Source of the DNA: Eucalyptus grandis
Taxonomy: Eukaryota > Streptophyta > Magnoliopsida > Myrtales > Myrtaceae
Length of the DNA stretch: 64,000 bases
NCBI RefSeq assembly: GCF_016545825.1
Contig: NC_052613.1
Span: 42,328,112-42,392,111 of the forward strand
Reading direction: 5' to 3'
A model generated the notes under the pieces. The model had not been told where the DNA came from, searched no databases, and saw only the letters and a program-made list of their open reading frames with translations. A program made the translations under genes and the position numbers. This document shows, piece by piece, positions 57,117 through 64,000 of this stretch (its first letter is position 1; every line of letters starts with the position of its first letter).

Positions 57117-60100
57117 ATTTCGTCCGGGGCAGGCATAGTCTGTAGTTTGGAATTTCGAGACGGATCTAACTACTGAGAAGCACCAACCTTTCCCTTTTTA
57201 AGTGGGAAAGAAATTGATGTGCGAAACTCCCGCTGCGTCCAAGATGAGAAGGGATCAATTAATGGACTGTGTGCAATCATAACCATTAATCTTTATGAGA
57301 CGCGTTTCGAATCTGTTATGGTCGGCACGATTGACCGCTTGAATCGATCCGGTTCGCATGAATCCGTGTGAAGGCAAGACCGGCTCAGGGGAGAGAGTAG
57401 GTGTTGAAACCTGATTTCTCCCCCATTCAACACGGAGCAGTTACCGTCTTTCCCGTAAAGAAATTTTTCTTGCTATCGTTACGTCCAAGGGTTTCCACTT
57501 CTAATTGGACTTTGCTTTTGCACCTCATGGGATGTCCCAGATGACTTCTTGCAGGTTTTACTTTTATGTGCGGCTTCAGTTGTTCACTTTTCATGAGTAT
57601 GTTTCCACTTTCCTCCGCAATTATAGCTAAAAGACATAGCAATTCCAAGTGACCAGACCAAAATGACCTTCCAATTGAAGGAGAGCCTCATTATTGATTC
57701 CAAAGTCATCTTTTCCATCATTTATCACTAAACTTCTTCCCTAATTATCGAAGAAATCTTGAGTATACAGTTTACCAAAACCCCACTCACATTTATGACT
57801 TTTTCTTCACACTTTGTGAGAAAATAATAAACTTATTAGATTGTTCTAAGATCAAAGAAGTCTTGGTGGGCCCGCTGGATGGGCTCAACTTCACCCTTAT
57901 TGGAAATATCGATACTACTTTTTTTTCCATTATTAATATTAATTTTGTAAGTTTTGTCCATTAGTTATTGGAGTATATTTTTCCTTGATTGCATTTGGCA
58001 TTCTTATTTTTATGCAGCTTTCTAGTTTTAGGTCTTGTCATTACAATTCATGCTCTGCATAAATCATCATCAATATCTTACATTTTATTTAATTTAAATT
58101 TAAATTCCTCCACGTTATTTGTTGCTATAATTTTATGGATTCACTACTAAGTGCTAAATTTCCCTTATTCTTCATTGAATCAATACCAAAATTGAAAATG
58201 CTATACAATGTTAAAAGCCGATATGTAGCTTCTTAAACTTGAAATAGTGATTTTATCCAAATAACATATATACATGAAGAGTCTAAAGTGGATTAACTAG
58301 GTGATATTGGATTTTTATAAGTAACATTAATTATGTAAGTATTTTAGTAGATGGGTCAATCGGGAATGGCTCATTAAATGTGTGTTACATATAAATGGGT
58401 CAAAATGGGTTAAATAAGTCATTTTGGACATAACCATTTTAGTTCCAACACATCCATTTCACAGTCCTAACACCAACCAACAATTTGCTTTAGCATTCTG
58501 TAAACTTACTTTAAAAAGTATCCTGGTGTCATTATCTCTCTTGCGATATAAAGGCATGATTTGCTAGCCCAATCGACGCGAGCAATTGCCTCTTGAGAAA
58601 TGTGACGAATGTGAATAACTTATAGGACAAGTCTCATCTAGTAAGTATCTTCCACAATGTTTACACAAAAAAATAAAAATAACTATCTCTTCATAATTGA
58701 CACGAACTCGATTTGGTCAAATATAAAGCCTGGTTATGAAACCAATATGGTTATCGACAAGTTATGTGACAGTCACTGATAGCTATGTAATGTAGTTATC
58801 GATAATGGAATAACTTATCAATGGCTATAAACAATGATTATCAATGACCATGAAATAGATCTATTGATACATGATGGCGATTGGGCGATGAATATTTTGT
58901 TTCAATAACAACCAACGTATAGCCAGTTGTTCAATTTGGTTGAGTGTTGGACATTGGAAAATAAGGAGATAGAGTGAAGATGTTGATATATATATATCGA
59001 TTAAGTAACATAATGGCCTTGAGAATTGTATCCTCTTATAGATAAGATCAATGTACGGATTGGAGGCTTAGAGTGTGCGTCTAGTAGCATTTCTGCTCCC
59101 GAGAGCAATTTTTGTTCATAAATTATTTTTTCTATTTCTATTCCCTAAACAAGTTTCTAAGTAAAATAATGCGTTTAGTAACTATATAAAATTTCTATTT
59201 CATTTTTTCATTTAATTAAGAAAATTTTAATTGAGACTTAACAATTTATGTTTGAATAAAAATGGACCTTTGTAAGGACTTAATTGATCAAGATATTCTA
59301 ACATAGTCTCTAAAAATCCAACATAATAGTTAGTCAAAATAGATGGCTGGAAATGGCACTAGAGAGTCTCACTGGTTTATAACTCACAATCTGAGTAGGT
59401 TGACAGTAAATCTTTGAGTATTATAGTAAACGGGTGCATAAACCTCTTGAACTTTTCTAGCTACAAGAAGAAGAGCAAACGTTACTTGGTAGAATGGGCA
59501 ATGATGGAACGATTGAGGATGAAGGCGATCTTTGGTAATAAACTCATCAAACCTTCAAGCAATTAACATTGGAAATTCATGGAGCATAGGTTTATTTGAC
59601 TAATATGAACACAAGACAAATGATAATGCAAAAAATTTATTGAGAGTCATCTAATAGAATGATCTTAAAGGATGTCTACAATAGAATCTCAAGGGAAGAA
59701 AATCGGAGTCGCCAAGTTTTGGTGACCTCGCATTGTCTTTAAAAAAAAAAAAAAATCCCATAGAGTAGCCCTAAAAGTTTATTCAATTTTAAATCTAATA
59801 TTTATCAAAATATTTTCACATTTTTATGCTACACTTATTATAAATTAAAATTAACACTAAAATCTAGTAAAACTACTCAAAATCTAATTTATAATTCTTT
59901 TTAAATTTTTTAAATTTTTTATTTTTATTTTTTATTTTTATTTTTTATCCCAAAAAATGAGAATCGAATCGAGTCAAGAGACTGGACCTTATGTCGATTG
60001 TGTAAAGACAAACCTTAGGTTACATTGAGCTTGTTTTTCTAAAATAGTTTTATTTCTTTTTTTGTTTTCGAGAATAAAGAAGTAGGTTTTTTCTATTTCT

Positions 60101-62520
60101 TTTTTATATTCCAAATCTATTCTTTGGCTACCGATTTGTTTCGGGGAACAGAAAAATTAATTAATATTATTAAATGGATTTCTGCTCTTTTTTCTGTTCT
60201 GGGAATATAAAAAAGGAAAATAGAGAAATCAAATTATTATCAAAAAGAGCCTTAGGATCTCGAAGTGTAGTTACAACCATACTTAGCATAGTAATTGCTA
60301 ATGAGCAGTTAAAATAAGGGATTATATATATGGCGGCATGTAACTATTGGAGGGTAGGTCATCAAGAACACACATTCCCGATGTACACTTATTCATTTAT
60401 TAATTTTTAATGCCTTTTTTAATTTACATTATTTACAGTCTTTTACCTAAAAAAATCATCAATTCTTCTATGCTACACCGATGGAATTTCTATCTGAAAT
60501 CACTACCAAACCCATCTCAAATAAATAAATAGATTAATAAAGAAGAAGAAAAAAGAACAAGGGTCAATTGTCGAGAGAAAGATTTTCTATTACTTGGTCG
60601 ACGCCTATTTTTGGCGAGACCAACAGTAAGGACGAGGAAAGCCCTTTGGCCCAGCGTTCCAATTTTCTTAATAGCTTGCTTCTGTTCTCCATCTCGAATG
60701 AGGCCCGCACCATCTGTTTTTTTTGGTAAAGTAGAAATATTTTTTTTTTGGTAAAGACCATCTGTTTCTCACTGTCTACCGTGCTATTAGGAAACACAGG
60801 CTCCCCACACACAGGAACAGAAATAAAAAGGAAGGCAACAAAATTGTATATCATGTATAAGCCTTTAATATCTTCTCCTTACCATAAAATGACTGCATTC
60901 GTTTATAGGATTATAAGGGACGGTCAACTCGAGACAGGATCCTAAATATGAGGACGATTATCGAAAGTTCCGATAGTTGAGGATGGTGCTCAGTGCGCGC
61001 ACAAAACCAAGGTTCGTTTTGGAAGTTCTCACTCATTCTGTATCGAGCATGCTCAACAAGTGCGTTGAAAGCATTCTACCAAACGGTATTTTTACACAAG
61101 CCACTTTCCAATGCGTAATTTGCCAAACGTCCGAACATTCTCAAAAACCCCTTTACCCTAAAGATATTTGCATTTGGCTAAAGGCATTTCCCCAAAGCCG
61201 AACCAAATGGGCCCTCTGTATCGAGCATGCTCAACAAGTGCGTTGTAAGCATCTTGTCAACGCGACGTCTAAAAATCGCAACACATCTCGGGTGGCAGAA
61301 TAAGGTAGCCAGAAGTGACGGCAATGACTTGGTGCCCCCTATGGTTTCTATTAGTGGCTTCTTCCACGCTAGTGACACGGGCCAAGAATGAGCATGCTCC
61401 AAAACCGTCCAAAACGATAGGTTCGTGTCCCACACAAGGGCCAACCCGCGAGCTACCCATGAACAATCCAGAAACGACCCACCATCAATGCATGAGTCGA
61501 CCCATGAGTAATACGAACCGACCCATGCGCAACATAAGATGAGCCCGTGACTGTTCAGTTCCTTGTGTCAGTTGTTATCTCAAGCGACCTTTGGGTTTCC
61601 TATGGACTGGCCCTACAGAACCATGGCAAATGTCCTTTGGGCTTCCCCACGCCTTAAGGCCTCTTGAGTTGCATGTAGCCTTGTATTGATTGTGCATATT
61701 TGAATCGAAAGGGGATAAACAGCTAGGATTAAGGCCGCTTATGTATGAATAGGGGATCCTCTCCCTTCAAATGTACACACCATTATTCATGAGTAATACA
61801 TTCGAGTTTCACCCTACATTTTGTTTTTATAAGTTGCATGCATGTAAGGCTGACTTGGATCGTGATCCTAAGGCTGCACAGATAGGTGATGGTTTGGAAT
61901 CGGCTGACCCATGACACTAGGCTCTAAGTGGGTAGTTGATATCGAGGCTGAGAAAATAAATGCCGCACGATTTGGAGCCTCGGTGTTTCGACTACAGCCG
62001 TTTAAGCCACCGACCGGCCCCCCTATGGGTGTTCCAAGATGGGCGGTACTGGCGATATCCCCCACCATGGTGGTCCTCGGTCTGACCATCATTGAATGCA
62101 TTTAACCCTCCTTCGTAGTCAATTCCTCACCTCAAAGACATCGACCGTTTTCTTTCCAACTAATAACGCCACGCCATGAAGACCCAACGGCCTAGTCTAG
62201 TTCAGAGAACGAAGTTACAAAGTGCTAATCTACATCTAACCTATTCCTAATCGAGAGATGTCGAGGCACTCTTACCGCAATTTCTCGTGGAAAAAAGACA
62301 CATCGGGACATGAAACGTGTTCATCTGCCTGCGCAAGACCCTGATCTCGCACGAAGACCGCCATCGTTATGGAAGGTGAGGATGAAATGACAAGGAGCAA
62401 TCACCACGTAAGCCTCGGCATGGTTTTTTTTTTTTTTGTCAGGTCGGCATGGTTTGTCAGGCCCTTCCGCACCTCCTCGTTTCACACCTGGCCTCCCAAA
62501 GATATTCCCAAAAGCCAATC
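57117..62520. other. Gene-poor intergenic region
   Basis: AT-rich DNA without a convincing gene. Frames here are short and without motifs. It contains a possible decayed element (59065-60255; GTTCCCGAGA-type blocks inverted at the ends), a poly-A run near 59742-59755, and a MITE fragment inside a 31-bp direct repeat (61037-61245). From 61310 base composition becomes balanced, but I still see no gene. Confidence 0.55.
61037..61245. repeat. 31-bp direct repeat bracketing a MITE fragment
   Basis: The 31-base sequence starting TCTGTATCGAGCATGC is identical at 61037-61067 and 61215-61245. The 147 bases between resemble the right half of the element at 39533-40299 (TTTGCATTTGGCTAAAGG, then AACCAAATGGGCCC). 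Confidence 0.8.
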
Positions 62521-62540
62521 TCTCTCTCTCTCTCTCTCCT

Positions 62541-62550
62541 TTTATTTATA
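62541..62550 (+). promoter_or_regulatory. Candidate TATA box of the GST gene
   Basis: TTTATTTATA, right after a CT microsatellite (62518-62538) and 131 bases before the GST ATG. Spacing fits a plant promoter with a short leader; a pyrimidine-rich patch near a start site is common in plants. Confidence 0.4.
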
Positions 62551-62680
62551 GCCACCCAATATGCTGAACTAACTCTTGTAATATCTGTCCTTCGTTGCGA
62601 GACCAAACTCGCTCGTCCCAGTGTGATCTCTCTCTGTCTCTCTCTTTTTGCGTCACTGGGCGCGACCATCATCCGGTGAA

Positions 62681-63004
62681 ATGGCGAAGGGCGGGGAGGT
62701 GAAGCTGATCGGGGGGTGGCCAAGCCCGTTCGTGATGAGGCCAAGGATCGCGCTGAACCTGAAGGGGTTGGAGTACGAGTTCCTGGAGGAGAAGTTCGGC
62801 GCCAAGAGCGAGCTCCTCCTCCGCTCCAACCCGGTCCACAAGAAGATCCCCGTCCTCCTCCATGCCGACCGCCCTGTCTGCGAGTCCCTCGTCATCGTCC
62901 AGTACATCGACGAGGCCTGGCCCTCCTCCGGCCCTTCCATCCTCCCCTCTGATCCCTACGACCGCGCCACCGCCCGCTTCTGGGCCGCCTACATCGATGA
63001 GAAG
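62681..63004 (+). CDS. Tau-class glutathione S-transferase (GSTU17/18-like), exon 1
   Basis: ATG at 62681 opens 108 codons ending at donor AAG|GTATCC. This is the thioredoxin-like glutathione-binding half of a plant tau GST: the N-terminal serine in [13 protein letters not shown] is the likely catalytic residue, followed by [10 protein letters not shown] (cis-proline) and [12 protein letters not shown] (the glutamate-serine glutathione contact). Such enzymes conjugate glutathione to toxic electrophiles and respond to stress in the cytosol. From recall it is closest to Arabidopsis GSTU17/18. Tau GSTs have one intron at this place; exon 2 lies beyond the window. Codon use is GC-rich. Confidence 0.88.
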
Positions 63005-64000
63005 GTATCCGTTCCCGTCTTCGATATCTCAGCCTCTTTTGTATTTTATGGTTAGTTGCTGATCTGATGAAGAGCATGTTAAGCATTTCCAGTCGCAGAT
63101 TATAGTTGACATTATAAATTTTTTGGGAGCCTTCGGTCTTATGTGGTGATCGAATCGAAGAGATACTGCTCATGCCGAGCCTTGGAAATCATGTTTAGCA
63201 CGGTTCGAGAGTTACCTAGTTCTTTAGTTTTCATACCGTGAACCGGATCTATCTATTCAGCTGACCGCGCTTATTGCTCGGTCAATCGGGGTTCTCGCGC
63301 ATGCGGTGATTCTTGCAGATCCAATATTTATGGGTCAATTTCAATTTTAATTCCCTATTTCTCTGGAAAATTGTGGTTGTTGATTGGATTTGGGCCGTCA
63401 GATAAAGTAGGCCAACTAAAATGCCTGACGTTGGGGCTCACAGAGTTTTCAAATAATTTAATCTACTTAAAATTATATCATTAAAATGTCAAGTATATGG
63501 TGTGCACCGTTGATTAATAGAAAATTATCAAAAAAAAAAATCATGAATTTATTGTAATTGTTCCAATTTAGTTTATTCAACTAATTTTGACTAGCTGGCA
63601 CATAGACAATTATTAATAATATTTTTATTTTTATTTATTTTCTTTCTTTTCTTTTTCTTTTTCTTTTCCATCACTTCCTTCTTCCTTTAGCTGGTCATCG
63701 ACTTAGTGAAAACTAGAGCCAAGGTTGGCAAGGTCCCTCACTAACCTCAAGCATGGATGGATGAGGCTCCACCTTGCCATAATCGACAAGGCCACCCTCA
63801 TGGCCTCAAGCAAGGGCTTGAGCCTTGCTAGGGCTTGGGCGAGGCACAACCTCACTAGACCTAGCAAAGTCAAGCCTTGCCCAGTCGAGTCTTGTCTAAG
63901 TCCACCAAGGTTGGCCTTGCTTTTGGTCGGTCATCGATCGTTTAGAGAAAGAAGGAAGTGAAGAAAAAAAAAAGAAAAAAAAAGAATTTTTTTAAAAAGA
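63005..64000 (+). other. Start of GST intron 1, with a decayed transposon core
   Basis: No second exon is visible in the remaining 996 bases. From about 63640 a pyrimidine tract, a block with GAGGCTCCACC, GGCTTGAGCC and GAGGCACAACC words, and a purine tract (63945 onward) repeat the plan of the GC-cored elements, with C-to-T type decay. Confidence 0.55.

Noticed and set aside
61911..62105. A 64-codon frame upstream of the GST gene
   Set aside because: No family motif, an opposing frame over the same bases, and no start or splice support.

Overview
The window is nuclear DNA of a flowering plant, most likely a woody eudicot. Myrtaceae/Eucalyptus is my guess from the look of the TNL genes and the transposon families, but that is not proven. 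Genes have GT-AG introns and plant-type products: two TIR-NB-ARC-LRR (TNL) immune receptors, a plastid-type SHW1 protein, a secreted leucine-rich-repeat protein and a tau-class glutathione S-transferase. The rest is AT-rich intergenic DNA crowded with transposons and fossil plant pararetroviruses.

The main architecture is a tandem segmental duplication. Copy A covers 1-20160 and may begin before the window. Copy B covers about 24521-51020. Each copy carries a 5' flank, a five-exon TNL and the first exon of SHW1. Copy A stops inside SHW1 intron 1, so its SHW1 (19139-19522) is a truncated remnant. Copy B runs on into exons 2 and 3 and keeps the whole gene (49943-51833). A spacer at 20161-24520 holds small transposons.

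The two TNLs match exon for exon but carry different lesions. TNL-A (4001-18016) has a one-base deletion just before the P-loop, two further one-base deletions and a 38-bp deletion in the LRR exon. TNL-B (37735-48809) is clean through TIR, NB-ARC and exon 3 but lacks one A in the first LRR repeat, which ends the protein early. In both, reading on into intron 1 gives an immediate stop and a 162-residue TIR-only product.

Three integrants of one caulimovirid group (florendovirus-like: movement, coat, protease, RT, RNase H and a separate downstream ORF) are present. Two lie antisense in intron 1 of the TNLs and predate the duplication. In copy A this integrant is rearranged so that two viral promoter regions face each other as an inverted repeat. 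The third lies in sense orientation inside an 8183-bp hAT-type element (25869-34051) with perfect 12-bp terminal inverted repeats and an 8-bp target duplication. The matching site in copy A is empty, so this insertion came after the duplication. Another hAT-like and two PIF/Harbinger-like elements in copy B also have empty sites in copy A.

Right of the duplication, a secreted LRR protein lies on the minus strand (52988-54922). A GC-cored PIF/Harbinger-like element follows (55976-57113), then about 5.5 kb without a recognisable gene. Exon 1 of a GSTU17/18-like gene (62681-63004) is cut off by the window end. Exon boundaries come from reading splice sites and comparing the two copies. Percent identities are estimates by eye.
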